A DNA stretch of 64,000 nt from the NCBI RefSeq assembly GCF_045348435.1, contig NZ_CP157484.1:1922001-1986000 (forward strand), given 5' to 3'. The position numbers and the translations under genes were made by a program. Origin of the DNA: Alsobacter sp045348435. Its GTDB lineage: Bacteria; Pseudomonadota; Alphaproteobacteria; Rhizobiales; Beijerinckiaceae. Under the pieces are notes generated by a model. That model worked only from the letters and a program-made list of their open reading frames with translations, did not search any database and was not told the DNA's origin. Every line of letters starts with the position of its first letter. Position 1 is the stretch's first letter. This document shows positions 34,462-42,768 of this stretch, one piece after another.

Positions 34462-35172
34462 ATGATGACGGATCAAAGGATCGCCGACGCCGGCGAGAAG
34501 GCCGAGGTCGCTTCGCGTGAGCTTTCGTCCGGGCGTCTGGATCGCCGTTCGTTTCTGTTCGGCTCCGCCGTCAGTCTCGGCGCCCTGGGCCTGGCGGGTT
34601 GCGCGACGTCCGACGGCCTGAGCCGGACCGAGGCGTCCCTGCTCTACGGGCCCGTGGCCGACCCGAAATTCCCGATCCCGGCGGTCGACGTCAGCAAGAT
34701 CGATCCGAAATATTTCCGCCGGACGGTGCGCTACGCCTCCAAGGAGGCCCCTGGCACCATCATCGTCGATCCCGGCAACTACTATGTCTACCGCATCGAA
34801 GGCGACGGAAACGCCACCCGCTACGGCGCCAATGTCGGCCGCGAAGGGTTCCTGTGGAGCGGTGACGCCTATGTCGGCCGCAAGGCCGAGTGGCCCACCT
34901 GGACGCCGCCCAAGGAGATGATCCAGCGCCAGCCGGAAGCCCGCAAATACGCCGGCGGCATGCCCGGAGGCCTCGAGAACCCGCTCGGCGCCCGGACGCT
35001 CTATCTCTATCAGAACGGCAAATACACGCTCTACACGATCTACAGCACCAGCGATCCCGAATCGATCGGGTCCGGCGTGACGAGCGGCTGCACCGGCCTG
35101 CTCACCCAGGACATGATCGACCTCTACACCCGGACGCCGGTCAAGACGAAGGTGGTCGTCCTGCCGGCCTAG
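34462..35172 (+). CDS. YkuD-type L,D-transpeptidase, Tat lipoprotein, catalytic His replaced
   Basis: A 236-residue protein. A twin-arginine motif (LDRRSFLFGSAVSLGALG) ends in a lipobox LAGC, so it is probably a lipoprotein. The YkuD domain follows: TIIVDPGNYYVYRIEGDG, YGANVGREGF, and the active-site block TIYSTSDPESIGSGVTSGCT. The nucleophile Cys210 is kept. The His that precedes it by 15-16 residues in the family (IHGT) is Tyr194 here, and the usual SGCxR is SGCTG. L,D-transpeptidases cross-link peptidoglycan or attach outer-membrane proteins. Activity here may be altered. It follows the diheme cytochrome gene by 150 bases and ends in a strong hairpin. Confidence 0.8.
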   Translation: MMTDQRIADAGEKAEVASRELSSGRLDRRSFLFGSAVSLGALGLAGCATSDGLSRTEASLLYGPVADPKFPIPAVDVSKIDPKYFRRTVRYASKEAPGTIIVDPGNYYVYRIEGDGNATRYGANVGREGFLWSGDAYVGRKAEWPTWTPPKEMIQRQPEARKYAGGMPGGLENPLGARTLYLYQNGKYTLYTIYSTSDPESIGSGVTSGCTGLLTQDMIDLYTRTPVKTKVVVLPA

Positions 35173-35190
35173 GCGACGGCGTCCAGCGAA

Positions 35191-35224
35191 GGTCTTGGCT
35201 CCGCCGCCGCGCGGAGCCAGGACC
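35191..35224 (+). terminator. Terminator hairpin after the L,D-transpeptidase gene
   Basis: TGGCTCCGC (35196-35204) pairs with GCGGAGCCA (35211-35219) around a 6-base loop; flanking GGTC/GACC extends the stem. It lies between convergent genes. Confidence 0.55.
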
Positions 35225-35241
35225 CGCGACGCAGGGACTGG

Positions 35242-36267
35242 TCAGGCGCGAGCGATGTCGAGCACGGCCTGGGCGAAGGCGCGCGGCGCCTCCTGCGGGA
35301 GGTTATGCCCCACGCCGCCCGTCACGAGCCGGTGCTCGTATCGCCCGGTGAAGCGCTTCGCATAGGCGGCGGGCTCGGGATGAGGAGCGCCGTTAGCGTC
35401 GCCCTCCATGGTGATCGTGGGCGCGCCGATGGCCGGGAACGTCGCCAGTTTCGCTTCGACGTCGTCGTAGCGGGCCTCCCCCGGCGCGAGGCCGAGCCGC
35501 CAGCGGTAGTTGTGGATGGTGATCGCCACGTGATCGGGATTGTCCAGCGACGCGGCCGAGCGGGCGAATGTCGCGTCGTCGAACCGCCATTGCGGCGAGG
35601 CGAGCTCCCAGATGAGCCGAGCGAAATCCCTGGTGTGCATCGCGTAGCCCTCCTGGCCGCGCTCCGTGGCGAAGTAATACTGGTACCACCACTGCAACTC
35701 GGCCCTGGGCGGCAGCGGCGCCCGATTGGCCTCCTGGCTGCCGATCAGGTAGCCGCTGACCGAGACGAGGCCGCGGCAGCGCCCGGGCCAGAGAGCCGCG
35801 AGGATGTCGGCGGTGCGCGCGCCCCAGTCGTAGCCGGCGAAGACCGCCCGCTCGACCTTCAGCGCGTCCAGGAAGGCGAGGGCGTCGATGGCGAGGGCCG
35901 CCTGCTGGCCGTTGCGCATCGTGTCGGCGGAGAGGAAGCGGGTGGCGCCGTAGCCGCGAAGATGCGGGACGAGCACGCGAAGTCCTGACGCCGCCAGGAT
36001 TGGCGCGACCTCGGCGTAGCTGTGGATGTCATAGGGCCAGCCGTGCAGCAGCAGCACGGGCGGGCCGTCGGCGGGCCCGGTCTCGACATAGCCCACGCTG
36101 AGCAGGCCGGCCTCGACCTGCTTGACGGGCCCGAAGGCCTCGGCCGAGCCTGGCGAACCGCCTTGGGCCCGGGCGCGGTCCGCTAGACCGACGGGCGCCG
36201 CGGCGAGAGCGGCGGCTGCGCCGGCGAGGAGCGTGCGGCGGTGGAACTGAGGTTGGACGGTGGACAT
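35242..36267 (-). CDS. Exported alpha/beta hydrolase, epoxide-hydrolase-like
   Basis: A 341-residue protein with a Tat-like signal (HRRTLLAGAAAALAAAPVGLADRARA). Motifs: LLLHGWPYDIHSYAE, nucleophile elbow FAGYDWGARTA with Asp as in epoxide hydrolases, and a late GGVGHNLPQEAP with the catalytic His. A wide cap domain lies between. Start ATG 36267 follows GGAGG by 7 bases. It resembles the hydrolase at 11988-12905 in fold but not closely in sequence. It is divergent from the cNMP/flavoprotein gene. Confidence 0.82.
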   Translation of the reverse strand: MSTVQPQFHRRTLLAGAAAALAAAPVGLADRARAQGGSPGSAEAFGPVKQVEAGLLSVGYVETGPADGPPVLLLHGWPYDIHSYAEVAPILAASGLRVLVPHLRGYGATRFLSADTMRNGQQAALAIDALAFLDALKVERAVFAGYDWGARTADILAALWPGRCRGLVSVSGYLIGSQEANRAPLPPRAELQWWYQYYFATERGQEGYAMHTRDFARLIWELASPQWRFDDATFARSAASLDNPDHVAITIHNYRWRLGLAPGEARYDDVEAKLATFPAIGAPTITMEGDANGAPHPEPAAYAKRFTGRYEHRLVTGGVGHNLPQEAPRAFAQAVLDIARA

Positions 36268-36490
36268 GGCGTGCCTCCGGGGGGTGAGAGCGGCGACGGT
36301 CGGCTCCGGCCCGACGGCCATGGGAGAGCCTCCCTGGGGCAGCCTTCCAGAATGCGAGAAAAAGGGGGAGGGCCGTGGCCGCGCCTCGCCGATAATGTGA
36401 TCGATCGTGATCGCCGGGGCGGGCTCGCCCGCCAGACCCTCCCGTCCGGTCATGACCCGAGGATGCGCCGACCAGCCGACGGAGGATTGC

Positions 36491-38134
36491 GTGACATCGA
36501 TCGCCAGCCGCGAACACCAGATGTTTCCCACGCTCACCCCGGGCCAGATGGATCTGGCCCGCCGCTTCGCGAGCGGACCCGAGCGCCGCTTCCAGCCGGG
36601 CGAGGTCATTTACGCGATCGGCGCGACCGACGCGCCGGCTTGGCTCGTCCTTCAGGGCTCGATCGAGGTCATCCGCCGCGACGGACTGACCCACGAGGCC
36701 CTGATCACCACGCATCATGAAGGGCAGTTCTCGGGCGAGGTGAACCAGCTTGCGGGCCTCCCGGCGATCGCGGGCGGCCATGCTGGCCCGCAAGGCTGCA
36801 CGGCGCTGCCGTTCGACGCCGCCCACCTGCGCGCGCTGATGGTGGGGTCGGCGGAACTGGGCGAGATCGTCATGCGCGCCCTGATCCTGCGGCGCGTCGG
36901 CCTCATCGCGGAGGGCGGCGCAGGGACGATCCTCATCGGCGTGCCGGACAGCCGCGAGGTCGTGGAGCTGCAGGGGTTCCTGAACCGGGCGGGACTGCCC
37001 AACCTCGTCCTCGACGTCCGGGACGACCAGGAAGGGCGCGCGCTGGCGGTGCGCACGGGCGTGCTGCCCGAGGAGTTGCCGCTCGTGGTCTGCCCGGCGG
37101 GCCCCGTCCTAAAGCGGCCGACGGTCGAGGAACTGGCGGCGTGCCTTGGCCTGGTGCCGGAGATCGATCCCGAGCGCATCGTGGATGTGGCCGTCGTCGG
37201 CGCCGGGCCGGCCGGCCTCGCCACGGCGGTCTATGCGGCCTCCGAGGGGCTGTCGGTGCTGGTGCTCGACGCCCGCGCCATGGGCGGGCAGGCCGGCGCG
37301 TCCGCGCGGATCGAGAACTATCTCGGGTTCCCGACCGGGATCTCTGGCCAGGCGCTCGCGGGCCGGGCCTTCAACCAGGCCCTGAAGTTCGGCGCGGAGG
37401 TCGCCATTCCGATCGCCGTCGAGCGCCTCGATTGCGACGGCGGCGCATTGACCCTGGCCTGCGCGGGCGACCGCCGGGTCAAGGCGCGCGCGGTGGTGAT
37501 CGCGTCCGGCGCCCGCTACCGCCGGCCGGACATCCCCAATCTGGCGGAGTTCGAGGGCGCGGGCGTGTCCTACTGGGTGTCGGCGGTCGAAGCCCGCCTC
37601 TGCGCGGGCGAGGAGGTGGCGCTGGTCGGCGGCGGCAACTCCGCCGGCCAGGCCGTCGTGTTCCTCGCCCCGCAGGTGAAGACGCTGCATCTGGTCGTCA
37701 GGCGCGACCTCGAAGAGACCATGTCGCGCTATCTGATCGAGCGCATCCACGCGCTCGCCAACGTCGAGATCCATGTCGGCAGCGAGATCGCCGGCCTGGA
37801 GGGGAGCCGCGCGAGGGGCCTGACGGCGGCGACGTTCCGCGACAGGCGCGACGGCGCCCTGCACACCTGTCCCCTGCGCCACATGTTTCTGTTCATCGGC
37901 GCCGACCCGAACGCCGACTGGGCGCGATCCTGCGTGGAGACGGACGGCAAGGGCTTTGTCGTGACGGGCTCCCGCGGGCTCCCGCTGGAGACCAGCATGC
38001 CCGGCGTGTTCGCCATCGGCGACGTCCGAGCCGGATCCACGAAGCGCGTCGCCGCCGCCGTCGGCGAAGGCGCCGCCGTGGTCGCCCAGATCCATTCCCT
38101 CTTCGCCCAGCAGGCGGCCCGGGCGACGGCGTGA
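36491..38134 (+). CDS. cNMP-binding domain fused to thioredoxin-reductase-like flavoprotein
   Basis: A 547-residue fusion. Residues 10-140 are a cyclic-nucleotide-binding-like barrel (RRFQPGEVIYAIGATDAPAW, QGSIEVIRRDG, GQFSGEVNQLAGLP). Residues 145-220 resemble a thioredoxin-fold insert. The rest is a thioredoxin reductase body with FAD site VGAGPAGLATAVYAA (about 236-250), MGGQAG, NADPH site LVGGGNSAGQAVVFLA, and the FAIGDVR end motif. The redox CxxC of true thioredoxin reductases is absent: the SYCATCDG position reads SYWVSAVEA. It is therefore a flavin oxidoreductase of unknown acceptor. GTG 36491 has GGAGG 5-6 bases upstream. It may be regulated by small ligands through its N-terminus. 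Confidence 0.83.
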   Translation: MTSIASREHQMFPTLTPGQMDLARRFASGPERRFQPGEVIYAIGATDAPAWLVLQGSIEVIRRDGLTHEALITTHHEGQFSGEVNQLAGLPAIAGGHAGPQGCTALPFDAAHLRALMVGSAELGEIVMRALILRRVGLIAEGGAGTILIGVPDSREVVELQGFLNRAGLPNLVLDVRDDQEGRALAVRTGVLPEELPLVVCPAGPVLKRPTVEELAACLGLVPEIDPERIVDVAVVGAGPAGLATAVYAASEGLSVLVLDARAMGGQAGASARIENYLGFPTGISGQALAGRAFNQALKFGAEVAIPIAVERLDCDGGALTLACAGDRRVKARAVVIASGARYRRPDIPNLAEFEGAGVSYWVSAVEARLCAGEEVALVGGGNSAGQAVVFLAPQVKTLHLVVRRDLEETMSRYLIERIHALANVEIHVGSEIAGLEGSRARGLTAATFRDRRDGALHTCPLRHMFLFIGADPNADWARSCVETDGKGFVVTGSRGLPLETSMPGVFAIGDVRAGSTKRVAAAVGEGAAVVAQIHSLFAQQAARATA

Positions 38135-38186
38135 ACCCGACGGGGCGCGAGAAGCCCGGCGAGTTTGGCGCGTAAGTCTGCGTCGG

Positions 38187-39074
38187 TCACCCGAGGTCCG
38201 CCGGGCGGAGCGCCCGCTGCGCAGCCTGAAGGAACGCGCGCAGGTTGGGAGACCCGCGGCGGTTCGCCGGAAACACGAGGGTGACCGGCAGGGGAGGGGG
38301 CTCGGACGCTGGCAGGATCCGCGTCAGGGAGCCGTCCGCCAGGCGCCGCGTCACCTGATAGGACAACACCCTCGCGATCCCCAACCCGCTCAGGACGGCG
38401 TCGATGGCCGATTCCACGTCGTTCGTGAGCAGCCGGGGCTCCACCCGCACCGGCCGGCCCTCGGCGAAGCGCCATTCGCCGTTGGCCGTGAAGTTGTCGA
38501 AGGCGACGAGGTCGTGGCCGGCGAGGTCGGCCACGGTCGCCGGCTCGCCCCTCGCCGCCAGGTAGGACGGGCTGGCGACGAGGACGCGTCGAACCTCGGT
38601 CAGCCTGGCCTGGTGGAGGGCGCTGTCGGCCAGCTCGCCGATGCGCACGGCGGCGTCGACTCCCTCCTCGGCCAGGCGAACGACCCGGTCGGCGAGCTGC
38701 AGCTGGACCGAAAGCTTGGGGTGGGCTTGCAGCAGGCCGGTGACGATGGGCAGCACGTGCATGCGGCCGAAGACGACGGGGGCCGTCACCGCCAGCCGGC
38801 CGCGCGGCTCGGCGTCCTCGCCCCTGACCCGGCGCGCGGCGTCGTCCAGCTGGTCCAGGGCGGACTGGCAGGCGTCGAGATAGGCGGCTCCCTCCGGAGT
38901 GAGGCTCACGGACCGCGTCGTGCGCAGCAGAAGCGGCGCCCCGAGCTCCTCCTCCAGCAGCGCCACCGCGCGGCTTGCGGCCGTCGCCGAAAGCCGGAGC
39001 TGACGCGCAGCGCCCGCGAAACTGCGCAGGCGGGCGACGGCGGCGAAGGTGCGCAGCGCCAGCATCCGGTCCAT
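38187..39074 (-). CDS. LysR family transcriptional regulator
   Basis: A 295-residue LysR regulator with MLALRTFAAVARLRSFAGAARQLRLSATAASRAVALLEEELGAPLL and a family-typical wing, then a substrate-binding domain (GRLAVTAPVVFGRMHVLP to FDNFTANGEWRFAEG). It is divergent from the pyridoxamine-phosphate-oxidase-like gene 100 bases away, its likely target. Confidence 0.86.
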   Translation of the reverse strand: MDRMLALRTFAAVARLRSFAGAARQLRLSATAASRAVALLEEELGAPLLLRTTRSVSLTPEGAAYLDACQSALDQLDDAARRVRGEDAEPRGRLAVTAPVVFGRMHVLPIVTGLLQAHPKLSVQLQLADRVVRLAEEGVDAAVRIGELADSALHQARLTEVRRVLVASPSYLAARGEPATVADLAGHDLVAFDNFTANGEWRFAEGRPVRVEPRLLTNDVESAIDAVLSGLGIARVLSYQVTRRLADGSLTRILPASEPPPLPVTLVFPANRRGSPNLRAFLQAAQRALRPADLG

Positions 39075-39176
39075 GGATCATCCCGCTGGTTGAAACGATG
39101 TCGCGCCATCTTGGCGGATTATCGCCCCAGCGGACAGGGCGCATGGTCTTTGCACACGTCCCATCGGAGACTGGCC

Positions 39177-39794
39177 ATGACTGACGTTCCTTCCAGCGAC
39201 ATCGCCTTCACGCCGCGGGTCAAGGCCCTGCAGGCGCAACGCGGATCGCGGTCCGCTTACGCCCGGATGGAGGAGCGCGGCGGCTTCCGCACCGCCGTGA
39301 CGCCCGAACTCGCGGCCTTTCTCGCCGAGGTCGACACGGCCTTTCTGGCCACCGCCAACGCCAAGGGCCAGCCCTACGCCCAGCATCGCGGCGGGCCGGC
39401 GGGCTTCATCCGGGTCGTCGACGAGCATACGCTCGGCTTCGCCGACTTCTCGGGCAATCGGCAGTATGTGACCACCGGGAACCTCCAGGAGAACGAGCGA
39501 GCCTTTCTCTTCCTGATCGATTACGCCCATCGCCGGCGGGTGAAGCTCTGGGGCCGCGCCCGCGTCGTGCAGGATCCCGACCTCGTCGCCCGGCTCATGC
39601 CCGAAGGTTATGAGGCCCGCCCCGAGCAGGCCATCCTGTTCACGGTCGAGGCGTGGGACATCAACTGCCCGCAGCACATCCCCCGCAAGGTCGACGCCGC
39701 CGCCGCCGCGGCCGCCCTCGCGCGGCTCGAAGCCGAGCGGGACAGGCTCGCGGAGGAGAACGCGGCGCTCAGGGCCAGGCTCGGGGAGCGATGA
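39177..39794 (+). CDS. Pyridoxamine 5'-phosphate oxidase family flavoprotein with coiled-coil tail
   Basis: A 205-residue FMN-binding split-barrel protein: FLAEVDTAFLATANAKGQPYAQHRGGPAGF, DFSGNRQYVTTGNLQENERAFLFLIDYA and VKLWGRARVVQDPDL. The last 30 residues form an amphipathic coiled coil (ARLEAERDRLAEENAALRAR). These proteins bind FMN or F420-like cofactors and reduce small substrates; a role in PLP synthesis is unlikely. ATG 39177 sits in a good context. It is divergent from LysR and converges with the DUF72 gene. Confidence 0.82.
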   Translation: MTDVPSSDIAFTPRVKALQAQRGSRSAYARMEERGGFRTAVTPELAAFLAEVDTAFLATANAKGQPYAQHRGGPAGFIRVVDEHTLGFADFSGNRQYVTTGNLQENERAFLFLIDYAHRRRVKLWGRARVVQDPDLVARLMPEGYEARPEQAILFTVEAWDINCPQHIPRKVDAAAAAAALARLEAERDRLAEENAALRARLGER

Positions 39795-39835
39795 GCCGGA
39801 TCCAGCGAAAGGATCCGACCGGCCAAGGGATCCTG

Positions 39836-40582
39836 TCAGCGGCAGCCCGGGCCGAGCAGCCTGACCAGCGCAAGCGCGTCGCCTGCGGCCGCATAGGAGG
39901 TCGTGTTGTCGAAGATGCACCAGGTCTGGGACCCGGCGTCCGCCGCAGCCCGCATGACGGAGGCCAGCGCGTCCAGCCGCTCTCCCGCATAGGACGATCG
40001 GTAGATCTCCGGCGAGCCATGCAGGCGGAAATAGGCCAGGCCCGACCAGCCGCCGGGCCGATCGGCGCCGCTCGCCCGAGGCGGATCCGCGGCGACCCTC
40101 GCGACGCGGCGCGCTTGCAAGAGATCGTCCGCCTCGGGCCCGAACCAGGATGCGTGCCTCGGCTCCAGAACGATGTCGCCGCCCGTCCTGTCGCGAAATG
40201 CGGACAGGAACGCGCCGGCTTCGATCGCCGCAAAGACGCGCTTGGGAGGGAGCTGGATCAGGATGGGACCGAGCTTGTCGCCCAGACCCGCCGTCTCGGC
40301 GAAGAACGCATCCAGGTCGGGCTCGATGTCGCTCCAGTCCGAATGCGTGACGCTTTTCGGCGCCTTGACCGAGAAGCGGAACGACGGCGGCGTCGAGGCG
40401 CTCCATTGCTCATAGGTGGACCTGCGGTGAGGCCGGTAGAAGGAGGTGTTGATCTCGGCCGCCGGGAACACGGCGGCGTAGCGCTCAAGATGGCTGCCGT
40501 CGGCTGGGAAGGCTTCGGCGTGGATGCTTGGAATGCTCCAGCCGGCCGTGCCGACGAAGCACCGGGGCCGCCCCTGCGTCAT
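39836..40582 (-). CDS. DUF72 domain protein
   Basis: A 248-residue TIM-barrel-like protein of DUF72: CFVGTAGWSIPS, AAEINTSFYRPHRRSTYEQW, FRFSVKAPKSVTH, LGPILIQLPPKRVF, RHASWF and WCIFDNTTSYAA. The family has no established reaction. Its start ATG overlaps the stop of the lyase-like gene by four bases (ATGA), which places it as the last gene of the long Liv/lyase operon. A housekeeping or repair function independent of the pathway is possible. Confidence 0.82.
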   Translation of the reverse strand: MTQGRPRCFVGTAGWSIPSIHAEAFPADGSHLERYAAVFPAAEINTSFYRPHRRSTYEQWSASTPPSFRFSVKAPKSVTHSDWSDIEPDLDAFFAETAGLGDKLGPILIQLPPKRVFAAIEAGAFLSAFRDRTGGDIVLEPRHASWFGPEADDLLQARRVARVAADPPRASGADRPGGWSGLAYFRLHGSPEIYRSSYAGERLDALASVMRAAADAGSQTWCIFDNTTSYAAAGDALALVRLLGPGCR

Positions 40583-41436
40583 TCGGCGTTGCGCTTCTCG
40601 AAGTCCCACACGCGCTCGAAACCGATCATGCGGACGAAATCCGAGAACCCGGCCAGCTCGCCGCTCCATCCCAGGGTCGAGCCGGTCTTGCGCATGTGCC
40701 CGTAGAGGGAGGACAGCGCGGCGGAGGCGGCCAGAAGGCCGGCGACAGGATAGATGGCGATCTTGTAGCCGAGCCCTTCCAGGTCCTGCTGCGACAGGAT
40801 CGGCGTGCGTCCGCCCTCCACCATGTTGGCCAGGAGCGGGACGTCGAAGGCCGAGCCGATCCTGCGCATCTCCTCCTCGCTCTCGGGCGACTCGATGAAC
40901 AGGATGTCGGCGCCCGCCTTCAGGAAGGCTTCGCCCCGGCGCAGGGCCTCGTCGAGGCCGTGGCCGGTCCTCGCGTCCGTCCGGGCCACGATCTTGAAAT
41001 CCCGGGACGACCGCGCCTCGGAGGCGACCCGGATCTTGCGGGCGGCGTCCGCCATCGGGATCACGCGCCGGCTCGGCGTGTGGCCGCACTTCTTGGGGAA
41101 CTCCTGGTCCTCCAGCTGGATCGCCTGGGCGCCCGCGGCCTCGTAGCCGCGCACCGCATGGTCGACGTTGAGAAGGCCGCCATAGCCGGTGTCGCCGTCC
41201 GCGATGAGCGGCGTCGCGACGCCCTCGGCGATCTGCCGCACCCGGCCGACCATGTCCGTGTAGGTGGCGAGCCCCGCGTCCGGGTAGCCCAGATAAGAGG
41301 CGACGACGCCAAAGCCCGTCATGTAGAGGGCGTCGAAGCCGGCGGCGTCAGCGAGCTTCGCCGAAACCATGTCGTAGACGCCGGGCGCGACGATCATGCC
41401 CGGCTGGGCGAGGCGGTCGGAGAGGGTGACGGGCAT
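40579..41436 (-). CDS. Isocitrate lyase/PEP mutase family enzyme
   Basis: A 285-residue TIM-barrel enzyme. Metal and catalytic motifs: TGFGVVASYLGYPDAG, IADGDTGYGG, IQLEDQEFPKKCGH (the Lys-Lys-Cys-Gly-His loop typical of lyases such as methylisocitrate or dimethylmalate lyase), IVARTDAR, and FIESPES. The KKCGH Cys suggests C-C lyase activity on a 2-hydroxy dicarboxylate or tricarboxylate, although oxaloacetate decarboxylases also belong here. It lies downstream of the Liv binding-protein gene, separated by a strong palindrome, and before DUF72. Confidence 0.84.
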   Translation of the reverse strand: MPVTLSDRLAQPGMIVAPGVYDMVSAKLADAAGFDALYMTGFGVVASYLGYPDAGLATYTDMVGRVRQIAEGVATPLIADGDTGYGGLLNVDHAVRGYEAAGAQAIQLEDQEFPKKCGHTPSRRVIPMADAARKIRVASEARSSRDFKIVARTDARTGHGLDEALRRGEAFLKAGADILFIESPESEEEMRRIGSAFDVPLLANMVEGGRTPILSQQDLEGLGYKIAIYPVAGLLAASAALSSLYGHMRKTGSTLGWSGELAGFSDFVRMIGFERVWDFEKRNAE

Positions 41437-41455
41437 GGCTATACCTCGTGGAAAG

Positions 41456-41478
41456 CCCCGGCGGCGGCGCCGCCGGGG
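41456..41478. terminator. Perfect 23-base GC palindrome after the binding-protein gene
   Basis: CCCCGGCGGCG (41456-41466), one centre base, and CGCCGCCGGGG (41468-41478) form a perfect dyad. It lies between the binding-protein stop and the lyase start and can form a very stable hairpin. Confidence 0.5.
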
Positions 41479-41495
41479 TGGAGCCGAAAGGCCGG

Positions 41496-42689
41496 TTACG
41501 GGGCCGGATAGGTGATCTTGGCGTCGGCCTTTTCAGCCGGCCAGACCACTTCCTGGCCGCCGTCGGGCTTGTACTGGACGGCGATCATGCTCTTGTCCGT
41601 GATGAGCTGGTGCTTTCCGCCCATCTCCGAGGCCGTGTAGGCGACCTTGCCGTAGGGCGTGTCGAAGGTCATCGATCCAAGCTTCTCGAGGACCTTGGCC
41701 CGATCCCACGATCCCGCGGCCTTGGCGGCTTCGGTGAGCGTCTGCATGGCGACGTAGCCCTGCACGGCGCTCGAGACGACTTCGCCGCCCCGCTTCGCCT
41801 CGGCTTTCTTCACCCACTCGGCCAGACCGGGCGTCTTCTGCTTGGCGGACCACAGGTCGATCACGACCACGTTGTCGCCGGCCGTCCCGAAGTCCGAGCG
41901 CTTCTCGCCCGCGCCCTGGGTGACGAGCAGCTTCGGCTTGACGCCGAGCTGGGCCGCCTGGCGGGCGATCTGGATGTTGTCGCCCGAGTAGCCGATCAGG
42001 AACAGCACGTCCGGGTTGAGCCCCTTGGCGCGGTTCAGGATCGGCGAGAAGTCGGGCGTTCCGGCGCGGAACGGCTCCTTCATGACGACCTCGAGGCCGG
42101 CCTCCTTGGCGTATTGTTCCGTGAACTTGGCGCCGTCCGTGCCGTAGAGCTTGTCCTCGAAGGCGATCGCCAGCGTCTTCACGCCCGGGATGCTCTTGAA
42201 GAAGTTCACCGCGGCCTTCTGGCGGTGATAGTCCCAGATATAGACGTGATAATACCAGTCGTTCTTGCCGAAGGTCTCTTCGAGCCTGACCGAGGACGAG
42301 CCCGGATGCACGAAGATGGGCTCGTAGCGCTGCAGCGCGCTCAGGAGCGCGAAGTCGGCGGTGCTGCCGAAGCCGCCCACCACCGCGTCGACCTTGTCCT
42401 GGGTGGCCAGCTTCGCGGCGATGCCCGCGGAGGTGTTCGGCTCGCCCTTGGTGTCCTCGACGACCAGTTCGATCTTGCGGCCGAACAACCCGCCGGCCGC
42501 GTTCACCTCGTCGGCCGCGTACTGGACGCCCCAGAGAATCTGCGCGCCTCCGCCGGCCAAGGCGCCCGTCAGCGGCAGGGGGACGCCGATCTTCAGCGGC
42601 GCGTTCTGCTGCGCCATCGCGGGCGTCAGCGTCGCGACGGCCGCCGCCGCAGCGGCCGCCAGCAGGCGGCCCAGGCTTTTACTCATCAT
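41496..42689 (-). CDS. ABC transporter substrate-binding protein (LivK-like)
   Basis: A 397-residue type I periplasmic receptor. Signal peptide KSLGRLLAAAAAAAVATLTPAMAQ, then PLKIGVPLPLTGALAGGGAQ, VNAAGGLFGRKIELVVEDTK, and later YTASEMGGKHQL. It brings an amino-acid- or organic-acid-like solute to the LivHMGF subunits encoded upstream. ATG 42689 has GGAGG 9-10 bases upstream. It sits after LivF and before the PEP-mutase-family gene. The ligand is unknown. Confidence 0.86.
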   Translation of the reverse strand: MMSKSLGRLLAAAAAAAVATLTPAMAQQNAPLKIGVPLPLTGALAGGGAQILWGVQYAADEVNAAGGLFGRKIELVVEDTKGEPNTSAGIAAKLATQDKVDAVVGGFGSTADFALLSALQRYEPIFVHPGSSSVRLEETFGKNDWYYHVYIWDYHRQKAAVNFFKSIPGVKTLAIAFEDKLYGTDGAKFTEQYAKEAGLEVVMKEPFRAGTPDFSPILNRAKGLNPDVLFLIGYSGDNIQIARQAAQLGVKPKLLVTQGAGEKRSDFGTAGDNVVVIDLWSAKQKTPGLAEWVKKAEAKRGGEVVSSAVQGYVAMQTLTEAAKAAGSWDRAKVLEKLGSMTFDTPYGKVAYTASEMGGKHQLITDKSMIAVQYKPDGGQEVVWPAEKADAKITYPAP

Positions 42690-42708
42690 GGTCGTTCTCC
42701 TCCCTCGT

Positions 42709-42731
42709 TGTCCGCTCCTTGCCGGCGGACA
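42709..42731. terminator. Weak intercistronic hairpin
   Basis: TGTCCGC (42709-42715) pairs with GCGGACA (42725-42731), loop 9 bases, between LivF and the binding-protein gene. Confidence 0.3.
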
Positions 42732-42768
42732 TGCATCGAGCGCGGGCTCGGGCGGCGCTGGGCGCCGC

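Noticed and set aside
36396..36416. TGTGATCGATCGTGATC as a CRP/FNR site before the cNMP-flavoprotein gene
   Set aside because: The second half-site does not read TCACA, and the cNMP protein has no DNA-binding domain.
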